Counted from the stretch's first letter, positions 7,139 through 13,757 are shown. The stretch is DNA of 13,757 bases from Chloroflexota bacterium (GCA_016189845.1 JACPRT010000125.1:1-13757), one strand, 5' to 3'. Numbers and translations are program-made. The notes: generated from the letters alone by a model not told the origin.

Positions 7139-8077
7139 GTGATCCTGATGGGCCTTGAGCTTCACCACACCCCGGTGATGGTACCGGAGGTGCTCGAGGC
7201 GTTGGCCGTCCAGCCCGGCGGTCGCTACATAGATGCGACGCTTGGCGAGGGCGGGCACAGCGAGGCGGTCCTGGGGGCTTCTGAGCCCGGAGGGCAGGTG
7301 CTTGGAATCGACGCCGACCACGAGGCGGTGGCGGTAGCTCGAGAGCGCCTGGCGGGCCATGGCGACTCCTTCATGGCTGTAAACACGAACTTTCGCAATC
7401 TACGTTCGGCGGCCCTCGACCTCGATTTCGTTCCGGTACACGGCGTGCTAATGGACCTGGGCCTGTCGTCGCTGCAATTGGACGTGGAGGCCCGGGGGTT
7501 CAGCTTCCGCCGCCCCGACCCGCTGGACATGCGGTTCAGCATCGAGCAGCAGACCACCGCCGCCGACATCGTCAACGGCTACCGCCAGGAAGAGCTCGCC
7601 GACCTCCTCTTCCACCTTGGCGAAGAGCCGGCGGCGCGCCGGATCGCCTCGGCGATCGTGCGGGCGAGGCCGCTCCGGACCTCCGCCGAACTGGCTCAAG
7701 TCATCGAGAGAGCAGCCGGCGGCGGGCCAAGGCGGCGTATCCACCCCGCCACGCGGTCGTTCCAGGCCATCAGGATCGCGGTCAACGACGAGCTGGGCGC
7801 GCTGAGCGCCGCCCTCGAGCAGGCGGTCTCGGTGCTCGGGCACGGCGGGCGCCTGGTCGTCATCTCCTACCAGTCGCTCGAAGACCGGATCGTCAAAAAC
7901 TTCATGCGCCGGGAGTCCTCCGACTGCGTCTGCCCACCGGAGACGATCGTGTGCGTCTGCGGCCACAGGGCGACGCTGCGCCTGGTCAGCCGAAAGGTCG
8001 TGAGGCCGTCGGAGGCCGAAGTCGAGTCGAACCCGCGTAGCAGAAGCGCCAGGCTGCGGGCGGCGGAGCGTATCTAG
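7139..8077 (+). CDS. rsmH: 16S rRNA (cytosine-N4-)-methyltransferase RsmH
   Basis: RsmH (MraW) methylates N4 of C1402 in the decoding centre of 16S rRNA using S-adenosylmethionine. The 312-residue product shows HHTPVM at the start, the cofactor-binding GEGGHSEAVL and GIDADHEAV, LMDLGLSSLQLD, RGFSFRRPDPLDMRF, HPATRSFQAIRIAVNDEL and SYQSLEDRIVKNF, all diagnostic. Start choice: GTG at 7139 has GGAG exactly 7 bases upstream. GTG at 7133 is too close to that site, and ATG at 7148 is possible but poorly spaced. It lies 37 bases after mraZ in the same operon. In most bacteria ftsL and ftsI follow; here ftsA follows directly. Confidence 0.96.
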   Translation: MILMGLELHHTPVMVPEVLEALAVQPGGRYIDATLGEGGHSEAVLGASEPGGQVLGIDADHEAVAVARERLAGHGDSFMAVNTNFRNLRSAALDLDFVPVHGVLMDLGLSSLQLDVEARGFSFRRPDPLDMRFSIEQQTTAADIVNGYRQEELADLLFHLGEEPAARRIASAIVRARPLRTSAELAQVIERAAGGGPRRRIHPATRSFQAIRIAVNDELGALSAALEQAVSVLGHGGRLVVISYQSLEDRIVKNFMRRESSDCVCPPETIVCVCGHRATLRLVSRKVVRPSEAEVESNPRSRSARLRAAERI

Positions 8078-8095
8078 GCGACTGGCACGCGGCCG

Positions 8096-8120
8096 ATGCG
8101 GTCCGCACGAATGACCGCGT
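8096..8120 (+). other. Hairpin between rsmH and ftsA
   Basis: GCGGTC (8098-8103) pairs with GACCGC (8113-8118), and two further bases on each side can pair with one G-T. It sits in the 81-base gap at the point where the wall-synthesis genes stand in other genomes. No T-run follows, so it may process or stabilise the message rather than terminate it. Confidence 0.35.
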
Positions 8121-8158
8121 AGTTCGTACCGCTTAGGCGGGAGGGAGGAAGGAGAAAC

Positions 8159-9445
8159 ATGTTCCAGGACGACATCAGGGCAGCGATCGATCTGGGGACC
8201 ACGAAGGTCTCGGCGATCGTCGGCAAGCAACGCGACGACGGCACCGTTCAGGCGCTTGGATTCGGCTCGGCCGCCTCGCAGGGCATGCCGCGCGGCGTCA
8301 TTTCCGACCAGGCGCAGGTCACCGAGGCGACCCGGGCTGCGCTCGCGGCCGCGGAAAAGGACGCCGGGGTATCGATCCGGACGGCCTACATCGGCCTGGG
8401 CGGCAGCCACATCGAATCGCGCAACCAGTGGACCCGCGTTCCAAACACCGGCGTATCGGTGGTAACTCAGGGCGATGTCGACCGGGCGCTGGCAATAGCC
8501 CGCAGCGAGGCGGCGACCGGCGGTGGCCAGCTACTTCACGTCCTCCCGCGGACCTACGCCCTCGACGGCATCTACGGGGTGCGTAATCCGCTCGGCATGC
8601 ATGCCAGTGAGATGTACATCCAGACGCACGTGATCACCGGGGCGAAGGACAGCATCGCCGGACTCAAGGGCGCGGTCGAGGCGACCGGGCTTCGGGTGGG
8701 CGGCGCCATCGTGCAGATGGTCGCCGCGGCCGAGGCGTCCCTGAGCCCGCAGGAGAAGGACGACGGCGTCGTGCTCGTCGACATCGGCGGCGGCACCACC
8801 GACCTTGCCGTCTTCTACGAGGGCACGATCGTCCACACCACCGTGATGCCGGTCGGTGGCTGGCAGTTCACCAACGACCTCGTCCAGGCGTTCAACACCG
8901 GCCACGAAGAGGCTGAGCGCCTGAAGGTTACGCACGGCGCCGCGATCCCCGCGGTCCGGGGCGCCGCGGACGAGATCTCCGTGAATTCCTCGGGAATGGA
9001 ACAGCCGCTCGCGATAACACGCCGCGAGCTCAGCCAGCTGATCCACGACCGCGCCAAGGAGATGCTCGAAATGGTGCGGCTCAAGCTCCAGACGCCGCAT
9101 CTGCGGGACGTGCAGCTGAATCGCATCGTCCTCACCGGCGGAGGGGCGAAGCTCGACGGCTTCCAGGCGCTCACCCGGGCGACTTTTCAGGGCAAGGTCC
9201 GGACGGCGGTCCCGAAGGAGATCGAGAACCTTCCCGCCGAGCGGCAGGACCCCGCATTCACGGCGACGGTTGGCCTGCTGCTGTGGGGCATGCGCAACCT
9301 TCCGAAGGAAGCGCACGTGGGCATCCGGAAGGCGGCCGCGGCATCCGACGCCGGCGCCTTCGACCGCGTGAAGGGCTGGTTCTCGGCCAGGCGGACCGCG
9401 CCGCAACACCGGACGCCGGTCGGGGCCGGCAAGTCCGTTTCGTAA
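8159..9445 (+). CDS. ftsA: Cell division protein FtsA
   Basis: FtsA is an actin-like ATPase that tethers FtsZ filaments to the membrane. The 428-residue product has the actin-fold nucleotide motifs DLGTTK (11-16), VDIGGGTTD (207-215) and TGGGAKLDG (326-334). A 1C/SHS2 subdomain lies in between (about 73-165, including YIGLGGSHIESRN). Near the C-terminus FDRVKGWFSARR (401-412) is a short amphipathic helix of the membrane-targeting type, followed by 16 residues of polar tail, whereas many FtsA end at the helix. The ATG has AAGGAG 4 bases upstream, a strong site. Presence of FtsA argues for Z-ring attachment even though no wall-synthesis genes are in this cluster. Confidence 0.95.
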   Translation: MFQDDIRAAIDLGTTKVSAIVGKQRDDGTVQALGFGSAASQGMPRGVISDQAQVTEATRAALAAAEKDAGVSIRTAYIGLGGSHIESRNQWTRVPNTGVSVVTQGDVDRALAIARSEAATGGGQLLHVLPRTYALDGIYGVRNPLGMHASEMYIQTHVITGAKDSIAGLKGAVEATGLRVGGAIVQMVAAAEASLSPQEKDDGVVLVDIGGGTTDLAVFYEGTIVHTTVMPVGGWQFTNDLVQAFNTGHEEAERLKVTHGAAIPAVRGAADEISVNSSGMEQPLAITRRELSQLIHDRAKEMLEMVRLKLQTPHLRDVQLNRIVLTGGGAKLDGFQALTRATFQGKVRTAVPKEIENLPAERQDPAFTATVGLLLWGMRNLPKEAHVGIRKAAAASDAGAFDRVKGWFSARRTAPQHRTPVGAGKSVS

Positions 9446-9446
9446 A

Positions 9447-9477
9447 CAGGCGACCTATTTTTTAGCGAGCAGGCGAC
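9447..9477 (+). repeat. Short direct repeat between ftsA and ftsZ
   Basis: CAGGCGAC occurs at 9447-9454 and again at 9470-9477, flanking the AT-rich TATTTTTTAG. The centre could be a -10-like sequence for ftsZ, but no -35 is visible. It may be chance. Confidence 0.25.
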
Positions 9478-9510
9478 AAGCAGGACCGACACGGCGACGA
9501 GGAGAGACCG

Positions 9511-10671
9511 ATGGCAGATGACATTCTGATTACGCAAGAGTCGACGGTAGTAGTCCCGAAGATAAAGGTGGTAGGCGTGGGCGGCGGCGGATCGAACGCC
9601 GTCTCCCGAATGTATCGGGACCGCATCACCGACGTGGAATACATCGTCGTGAACACCGACCTCCAGGCATTGATCAGGTCGGACGTGCCCGTCAGGCTGC
9701 AGGTGGGCGCGAAGACCGCGAAGGGGCTCGGCGCAGGCGGCGACCCGGACAAGGGCCGCGAGTGCGCCGAGGAGAGCCGCGAGGGCCTGAAGAAGATCCT
9801 TGAGGGCTCGGACATGGTCTTCATCGCCTCCGGGATGGGCGGCGGGTCCGGCACCGGCGGCGCCCCGATTCTCGCGGAAGTCGCCAAGGAGATCGGCGCG
9901 CTCACCGTGGGCGTCGTCACGAAGCCGTTTGGCTTCGAGGGCCTACGCAGGATGCGGACGGCCGAGGCCGGCATCGCGGCACTCAAGGACAAGGTCGACA
10001 CGCTCATCATCATCCCGAACGACCGGTTGCTCGTCATCTGCGACCCGAACGTCACGATGGAAGCCGGGTTCCGCATGGCCGACGACATCCTGCGCCACGG
10101 CGTGCAGTCGATCGTCGAGCTGATCACGACGGCCGGCGAGATCAACGTCGACTTCGCCGATATCCGCGCGGTCATGGGCAAGGCCGGCCCGGCCTGGATG
10201 GCGATCGGACATGGCGCCGGCGAGCACCGGGCGATCGAAGCTGCCGAAAACGCCATCAACAGCCCCCTCCTCGAGGTCTCGCTGGAGGGCGCCAAGGGCA
10301 TCCTCTTCAACATCACCGGTGGGACCGACCTCACGGTCAGCGAAGTCCACTCGGCCGCCGAGGTGATCTCCAAGGTCGCCCACCCTGACGCGAACATCTT
10401 CTTCGGAATGGTCAACGACAAGACCATCGAGAACGAGGTCACGCTCACACTGATCGCGACCGGGTTCCCGCAGACCGAGGAAACGACTGACCTGGCGGAC
10501 GGGGCCAACGAGCTGCAGGCCACCCTGGTGGACCAGACGTCGCTCGACCTCCCGCCGTTCCTGCGGCACCACCCGGCCGCCCGCCGCCGGCTGAAGGGCG
10601 ACGGCCCGTCGCCCATGGCCCGGCCCGCGGCGCCGGCGGAACCGTCGAAGGTCAAGCAGGTCGCAGACTAA
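9511..10671 (+). CDS. ftsZ: Cell division protein FtsZ
   Basis: FtsZ is the tubulin-like GTPase that forms the division ring. The 386-residue product has GVGGGGSNAV (22-31), the tubulin signature GMGGGSGTGGAP (108-119), the nucleotide-contacting PNDRLL (169-174), and the T7 loop NVDFAD (212-217), whose two aspartates complete the GTPase site of the neighbouring subunit. The globular part ends near residue 320. A short linker then leads to a C-terminal peptide LDLPPFLRHH (345-354), the segment that normally binds FtsA. Here it is not terminal: about 32 basic, proline-rich residues follow (RRR at 358-360, then K362, R371, K380, K382). The ATG has GAGGAG 6 bases upstream. It is the last gene of the operon, before a strong hairpin. 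Confidence 0.97.
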   Translation: MADDILITQESTVVVPKIKVVGVGGGGSNAVSRMYRDRITDVEYIVVNTDLQALIRSDVPVRLQVGAKTAKGLGAGGDPDKGRECAEESREGLKKILEGSDMVFIASGMGGGSGTGGAPILAEVAKEIGALTVGVVTKPFGFEGLRRMRTAEAGIAALKDKVDTLIIIPNDRLLVICDPNVTMEAGFRMADDILRHGVQSIVELITTAGEINVDFADIRAVMGKAGPAWMAIGHGAGEHRAIEAAENAINSPLLEVSLEGAKGILFNITGGTDLTVSEVHSAAEVISKVAHPDANIFFGMVNDKTIENEVTLTLIATGFPQTEETTDLADGANELQATLVDQTSLDLPPFLRHHPAARRRLKGDGPSPMARPAAPAEPSKVKQVAD

Positions 10672-10744
10672 CCGTACCCGCGGCGCGGCCCTACCGGCGG
10701 CCCACGTCCTACTCCCTCCCCGGCCGCCGACCTCGCGCCATCGA

Positions 10745-10777
10745 GAAAGCCCACCGGCTCGCCACCGGTGGGCTTTC
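10745..10777. terminator. Bidirectional terminator between ftsZ and the CoA ligase gene
   Basis: GAAAGCCCACCGG (10745-10757) and CCGGTGGGCTTTC (10765-10777) form a perfect 13-bp stem with a 7-base loop. The A/T-rich outer ends (GAAA and TTTC, followed by ATTTCAT on the plus strand) allow function in both directions. It lies 73 bases after the ftsZ stop and 33 bases after the stop of the convergent minus-strand gene. Confidence 0.8.
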
Positions 10778-10810
10778 ATTTCATCTCAACTCGACCGGCG
10801 AGCCGCCGGT

Positions 10811-12430
10811 TCAGCTTCGTCTCTTCCTTTCCCTCAGGTCGAACACACGGGGCTGCAGGCGCGGGTCCTCCCCCCTCGGGAAGATCCTGGCCTTCTGCAC
10901 CTTCTGGGTACCGGTGGTTGGGAGCGCGTCGATGAACAGCACCCAGCCGGGCGCCTTGAAGTAGGCGAGCCGGGCGGCGCACCAGTCCTGGAGCTGAATG
11001 GCAAGGTCGTGATCGCCGGCGACGCCTGGGATCGCAACGATACAAGCCATGACCTCTTCCTCCCGTAGCTCGTCGGGGACGGCGAGCACGGCCACCTGCG
11101 CAACCGCTTCGTGGGCCTGCAGGCACGCCTCGACCTCCGCTGCCGCGATGTTCTCGCCCGACCGGCGCACGATGTTCTTCTTGCGGTCGATGAAGCACAG
11201 CATCCCGTCGGGCGATTGCTTTACTACGTCGCCGGTGTGAAACCAGCCGTTGCGCCACGCCTCCTCGGTCGCCTCGGAGTTCTTCAGGTACCCAGAAAAG
11301 AATCCGTGGCGCGGGCCCTCGCGCCCACCCCAGCGCACGCACATCTCGCCTTCCACGTCGCGGGGGACCTCCCGGTCGCGGTCGTCCAGGACACGTGCCT
11401 CGAGGCCGCCGAACGGCCTCCCGAAGGCGCGGGTCGCGGGCTGGCGCGGCTCGTGGCAGTCGCTGTACAGGCGTCCGGTCTCCGTCATCCCCCAGACCTC
11501 GATCAGTGGGAAGCCAAAGCGTTGCTCGAACGCCGTATGGAGCTCGGGTTCTACGCCCGCTCCGATTCCGAACCTGACACTGTGGCGGCGCTCCTCCGGA
11601 GCCTCCGGCTGCCTCAGGAGCAGCGGCGGCATCACGCCGAGGTAGTGAATGATCGTCGCCTGGGCGTTCGCGACGTCCCGCCACCATCGGCCGGGGCTGA
11701 AGCGCTCGGGCTGGGCCAGGCAGTTCGCCGTGAGGATGGCGCAGGTCGCGGTCACGGCCTGGGCGTTCATGTGGTAAAGCGGGAGCGGATTCAGGATCCG
11801 TTCCCTGCCGTACTCGATCCCGACGAGGCCGCCGAGGTCGCGGTACCAGGCTCCTGCGTTGAGGTAGTAGAAGTTCGTCAGGATGCAGCCCTTCGGCCGG
11901 CCCGTGGTGCCGGACGTGTAGAGCAGACTCGCCTCGGTCTCGTGTCCTGGCGGGCCCGGGAGCGGCGCGGGCCGGGGTCTGAGGAGCGTCGCCGGCATGC
12001 GTTCGGCATCGACCACGGGCAAGGGCTTCACGTGTGCTCTCGCATCGGCGACCGCGAGCAGGTCCGCCACCCGGCTTCCGATGACGACCGCGAGGTCGGC
12101 CTCGGAGTGCTCCATCTGAAAGAGGATCTCGTCGTGCCGGTAGTCGGGGTTGACAGGCACGATGCTGACGCCCAGCGAGTTCAGGGCGAGATAGTGGAAG
12201 AAGAACTCGGGGCGGTTCTCGAGGAGAAGGGCGACGCGGTGGCCGTGCCCGTAGCCGGCGGCGCCGTACGCCTGGCGAAGCCCCTCGACCGCTTCCCGGG
12301 TCCGAGCATAGGTGAACTCGATCCCGTTGGGATGGTAGGCGCGTCCGACCGCGGCCGGCGCGCAGAGGAAGACGTTCTCAGGCGCCGCGGCCGCGGTCGC
12401 CATGAAGGCATCGAAGACCGTCGCCGTCAT
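10811..12430 (-). CDS. AMP-dependent acyl-CoA synthetase/ligase, CaiC-like
   Basis: The 539-residue product belongs to the adenylate-forming ligases that activate a carboxylic acid with ATP and join it to CoA. Visible motifs are the P-loop YTSGTTGRPKG (171-181), WGMTE (313-317), the adenosine-contacting TGD (399-401), the hinge region DRKKNIVRRSGENIAAAEVE (415-434), and the C-terminal catalytic lysine region TGTQKVQK (506-513). The hinge sequence is most like crotonobetaine/carnitine-CoA ligase CaiC and related ligases, but the substrate cannot be read from it. No signal peptide or membrane segment is seen. The ATG has GGAGGG 5 bases upstream, preceded by a small CCAGC/GCTGG hairpin. It lies 44 bases after the toxin gene on the same strand, so read-through is possible. 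No carnitine or beta-oxidation genes are adjacent. Confidence 0.9.
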   Translation of the reverse strand: MTATVFDAFMATAAAAPENVFLCAPAAVGRAYHPNGIEFTYARTREAVEGLRQAYGAAGYGHGHRVALLLENRPEFFFHYLALNSLGVSIVPVNPDYRHDEILFQMEHSEADLAVVIGSRVADLLAVADARAHVKPLPVVDAERMPATLLRPRPAPLPGPPGHETEASLLYTSGTTGRPKGCILTNFYYLNAGAWYRDLGGLVGIEYGRERILNPLPLYHMNAQAVTATCAILTANCLAQPERFSPGRWWRDVANAQATIIHYLGVMPPLLLRQPEAPEERRHSVRFGIGAGVEPELHTAFEQRFGFPLIEVWGMTETGRLYSDCHEPRQPATRAFGRPFGGLEARVLDDRDREVPRDVEGEMCVRWGGREGPRHGFFSGYLKNSEATEEAWRNGWFHTGDVVKQSPDGMLCFIDRKKNIVRRSGENIAAAEVEACLQAHEAVAQVAVLAVPDELREEEVMACIVAIPGVAGDHDLAIQLQDWCAARLAYFKAPGWVLFIDALPTTGTQKVQKARIFPRGEDPRLQPRVFDLRERKRRS

Positions 12431-12474
12431 TTTCGCCCTCCCAGCTCCGGGGCTGGCATCGGGCTGATTGTCCC

Positions 12475-12909
12475 CTACCCCACGAGTGGATTGCGGACGG
12501 TCAGCTCAGGAAATCGGCTGAAATCCCGGTCCGCGGTCCACAACTCGCTCACGCCGTGGTGTATGCAAATGGCGGCGACGCGAGCATCGTGCACCAGCGG
12601 CCCTTGAACCCGCCCATTCTGCAGCGTCGAGCGCAGGCGCCCCCAGTAGTCTTCGCCCTCGGATAGGAGGACAAGGCTCGGCGACTCGATCCAGGCGCTG
12701 ACCTGATCCAGCGTCGCGTCGAGGGGAGAAGGGGGCATGAATATCCGTGGGTGGGTGACGATCGCGATGAATTCGTGCAAACAGGGCCAGGGAATCGCCC
12801 ATGGCCGGGAACCTTCGGCAAGTTCTGAGATCATCTGATCCGCGCGGGAATGAAGCGGTGAATCCTCCCGGTGCGCGTAGACCAGCAGGTTCGTATCGAC
12901 TGCGATCAC
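12475..12909 (-). CDS. PIN-domain ribonuclease toxin, VapC-like
   Basis: PIN-domain toxins cut specific RNAs using Mg2+ held by acidic residues. Numbering from the GTG at 12909 (144 residues), the expected set is present: Asp5 in AVDTN, Glu46 in LHEF, Asp108 in HDARVAA, and Asp127/Asp129 in TADRD. The IAVDTNLLVYAHRED opening is typical of VapC-type toxins. The GTG overlaps the antitoxin stop as GTGA, the classic coupling of such pairs, and homology begins there, so the longer version starting at 12951 is rejected. An active toxin is expected since no key residue is missing. Its RNA target is unknown. Confidence 0.88.
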   Translation of the reverse strand: MIAVDTNLLVYAHREDSPLHSRADQMISELAEGSRPWAIPWPCLHEFIAIVTHPRIFMPPSPLDATLDQVSAWIESPSLVLLSEGEDYWGRLRSTLQNGRVQGPLVHDARVAAICIHHGVSELWTADRDFSRFPELTVRNPLVG

Positions 12910-13151
12910 GCGCCGCGGCCTTCGTAAGACCGATCGCGGATCTGACTCCATCCTGCCGACGCGAGCTCCGGGTTGAGTCCGTGTCCTTTGAAGCTCGCCT
13001 TTCGGAGGCGGAAGCGGCTGCCTTTGCGTCTGTCCCTCAAAACGCGGCGGAGCCCGTCTTCCAGCAGTGCCCGAACGGTCGTACGTTCACGCGCCGCCAC
13101 CTGCCTGGCTTCGGCGAGCAACGCGTCGGCGATCTCGACTGTGGTCTTCAT
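12906..13151 (-). CDS. Ribbon-helix-helix antitoxin, VapB-like
   Basis: The 81-residue product begins MKTTVEIADALLAEARQVAA, a beta strand plus helix of the ribbon-helix-helix DNA-binding type, then RTTVRALLEDGLRRVL. The C-terminal part with W and IRDRSYEGR is the kind of tail that wraps around and inhibits a PIN toxin. The ATG at 13151 is chosen because the family begins at MKTT and because the -10 (13164-13159) places the transcription start at about this base. An ATG at 13163 and a TTG at 13172 lie inside the promoter and operator. Its TGA overlaps the toxin GTG. Such antitoxins normally repress their own promoter together with the toxin. Confidence 0.88.
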   Translation of the reverse strand: MKTTVEIADALLAEARQVAARERTTVRALLEDGLRRVLRDRRKGSRFRLRKASFKGHGLNPELASAGWSQIRDRSYEGRGA

Positions 13152-13156
13152 ATTGC

Positions 13157-13188
13157 TATCCATATCATTCAATATGGCTATATGTCAA
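13157..13188 (-). promoter_or_regulatory. Promoter and operator of the toxin-antitoxin pair
   Basis: On the minus strand a perfect TTGACA (13188-13183) is followed after 18 bases by TATGGA (13164-13159). Transcription would begin near 13152, so the message is probably leaderless at the ATG 13151. CCATAT (13160-13165) and ATATGG (13172-13177) form an inverted repeat with a 6-base centre over the -10 and spacer, the expected place for autorepression by the antitoxin. The segment is markedly more AT-rich than its surroundings. Confidence 0.6.
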
Positions 13189-13506
13189 CGCACGAAACCC
13201 TTTCCCCGGCGTTTGCCATTCGCGCCAGCGGGCAACAGGCAGCATCCGCCGTCGGCAGGCTACGGGATTCCCGCATGTTGCGTTTTTCGTCGCCGGGTTA
13301 TACAAAGTCGTCGGCTGATCCGGCTTCGTGACGGAATGCCATCATCGGCTGGCACTTCTCAACAGATTGTCCGATAATGATCCACAGGAGCCCAATCTGT
13401 CGTGAATTGGGCCAAATGAAACCACAACCTGTAGTGCACGCGACGGGATTGACGCCGACAATAGGTCGGCAGTAAGGTAGCGGCCCACCGATCAGCGGGT
13501 GCCCCA
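13189..13506. other. Intergenic region before nrdR, rich in inverted repeats
   Basis: I see no supported gene here; open frames on both strands lack family features. Inverted repeats: TGCCA/TGGCA (13337-13354), ACAGATTG/CAATCTGT (13362-13369 with 13393-13400), GCCCAAT/ATTGGGC (13390-13396 with 13406-13412) and GCCGAC/GTCGGC (13454-13470). Promoter-like pairs toward nrdR: TTGGGC (13407-13412) with TGTAGT after 17 bases, and TTGACG (13449-13454) with TAAGGT (13473-13478) after 18. Confidence 0.5.
13449..13478 (+). promoter_or_regulatory. Possible nrdR promoter with a dyad in its spacer
   Basis: TTGACG (13449-13454) is a near-consensus -35. TAAGGT (13473-13478) is a weak -10 at 18 bases. The perfect 6-bp dyad GCCGAC-AATAG-GTCGGC (13454-13470) fills the spacer and could be an operator. 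It does not resemble the AT-rich NrdR box. Confidence 0.35.
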
Positions 13507-13757
13507 TTGCACTGTCCGTTTTGCGGTCAAGCCGAGTCCAAGGTAATCGACTCGCGAGAGTCTCCTGAAGGAGTGCGCCGCAGGCGAGAGTGCCTGGGGT
13601 GCAGGATGCGCTTCACGACCTACGAGCGCGTGCACGCACTCCCGCTCATGGTGGTCAAACGGGATGGGCGCCGGGAGCAGTTCTCGGCGGAAAAGCTGGC
13701 TCGAAGTGTACGAACGGCATGCGCCAAGCGCCCTTTGGAAATCGGGGCGCTCGAGAA
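13507..13757 (+). CDS. nrdR: Transcriptional repressor NrdR (partial, runs off the right edge)
   Basis: NrdR is a nucleotide-sensing repressor of ribonucleotide reductase genes. The 83 visible codons give MHCPFCGQ at the start, a zinc ribbon with Cys3, Cys6, Cys29 and Cys32, the VIDSRES and RRRREC segments, and RFTTYER (35-41). From about residue 48 the ATP-cone begins with VVKRDGRREQFSAEKL. The start is TTG at 13507: the frame is closed by a TAG at 13462 and no other start codon lies between, and homology begins exactly there. No clear Shine-Dalgarno sequence precedes it. Family length is about 150-160, so roughly half is missing. A reductase gene often follows, but it would be outside the window. 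Confidence 0.93.
   Translation, partial: MHCPFCGQAESKVIDSRESPEGVRRRRECLGCRMRFTTYERVHALPLMVVKRDGRREQFSAEKLARSVRTACAKRPLEIGALE

Noticed and set aside
7448..8410. Minus-strand frame opposite rsmH and the start of ftsA
   Set aside because: Antisense to two conserved genes and rich in Arg/Asp/Pro without a motif.
9462..10655. 397-codon minus-strand frame opposite ftsZ
   Set aside because: Serine/methionine/proline-rich mirror of the ftsZ codons, a known artefact in GC-rich genes.
11111..12607. 498-codon plus-strand frame opposite the CoA ligase
   Set aside because: Antisense to a gene with all adenylate-forming motifs intact; no domain of its own.
13190..13506. Cobalamin riboswitch upstream of nrdR
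   Set aside because: Looked for because B12-dependent reductases are often nearby, but no B12-box core was recognisable in this stretch.
13298..13507. 69-codon minus-strand frame in the intergenic region
   Set aside because: No family resemblance or convincing ribosome site, and it covers the nrdR promoter region.

Overview
The window is high-GC bacterial DNA with no rRNA, tRNA, CRISPR array or insertion sequence that I can see. It looks like a member of the Chloroflexota, most likely the Dehalococcoidia/SAR202 side. That assignment is an inference. It rests on the high GC content, the bacterial housekeeping set, and a division cluster that runs mraZ-rsmH-ftsA-ftsZ with none of the usual ftsL/ftsI/murE/murF/mraY/murD/ftsW/murG/murC/ftsQ genes between rsmH and ftsA. 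Dehalococcoidia are known for lacking a peptidoglycan wall.

Layout. (1) Bases 73-6475 lie on the minus strand. Reading in transcription order there is a molybdenum-cofactor MoaB/Mog protein, an ABC-F ATPase whose stop codon overlaps the start of trmD (TAATG), trmD, then rplS with its own likely promoter and a long acidic Ala/Pro tail, then priA. (2) A 185-bp divergent region (6476-6660) separates moaB from the plus-strand division cluster. It carries a six-bp dyad and five G-rich boxes spaced exactly 10 bp apart that overlap two promoter-like sequences, which is the arrangement expected of an MraZ operator. (3) mraZ, rsmH, ftsA and ftsZ run from 6661 to 10671 on the plus strand and end at a 13-bp perfect hairpin (10745-10777). 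This hairpin probably also terminates the convergent gene from the other side. (4) On the minus strand, 10811-13151 holds a VapB-like antitoxin and a PIN-domain (VapC-like) toxin overlapping by GTGA, followed by a CaiC-like acyl-CoA ligase. The antitoxin has a consensus -35 (TTGACA), and its -10 places the transcription start at the ATG, so it is probably leaderless. (5) Bases 13152-13506 hold no gene but several inverted repeats and promoter-like sites. (6) nrdR starts at a TTG at 13507 and runs off the right edge.

How the genes fit together. trmD/rplS/ABC-F are translation genes, priA restarts stalled replication forks, and mraZ to ftsZ is the division operon. nrdR represses ribonucleotide reductase genes. 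The toxin-antitoxin pair and CoA ligase are accessory genes lying between ftsZ and nrdR. I found no convincing undescribed system. The most notable features are the wall-less type division operon with its MraZ box array, the FtsZ with an internal rather than terminal C-terminal peptide, the extended L19, and the leaderless toxin-antitoxin promoter.
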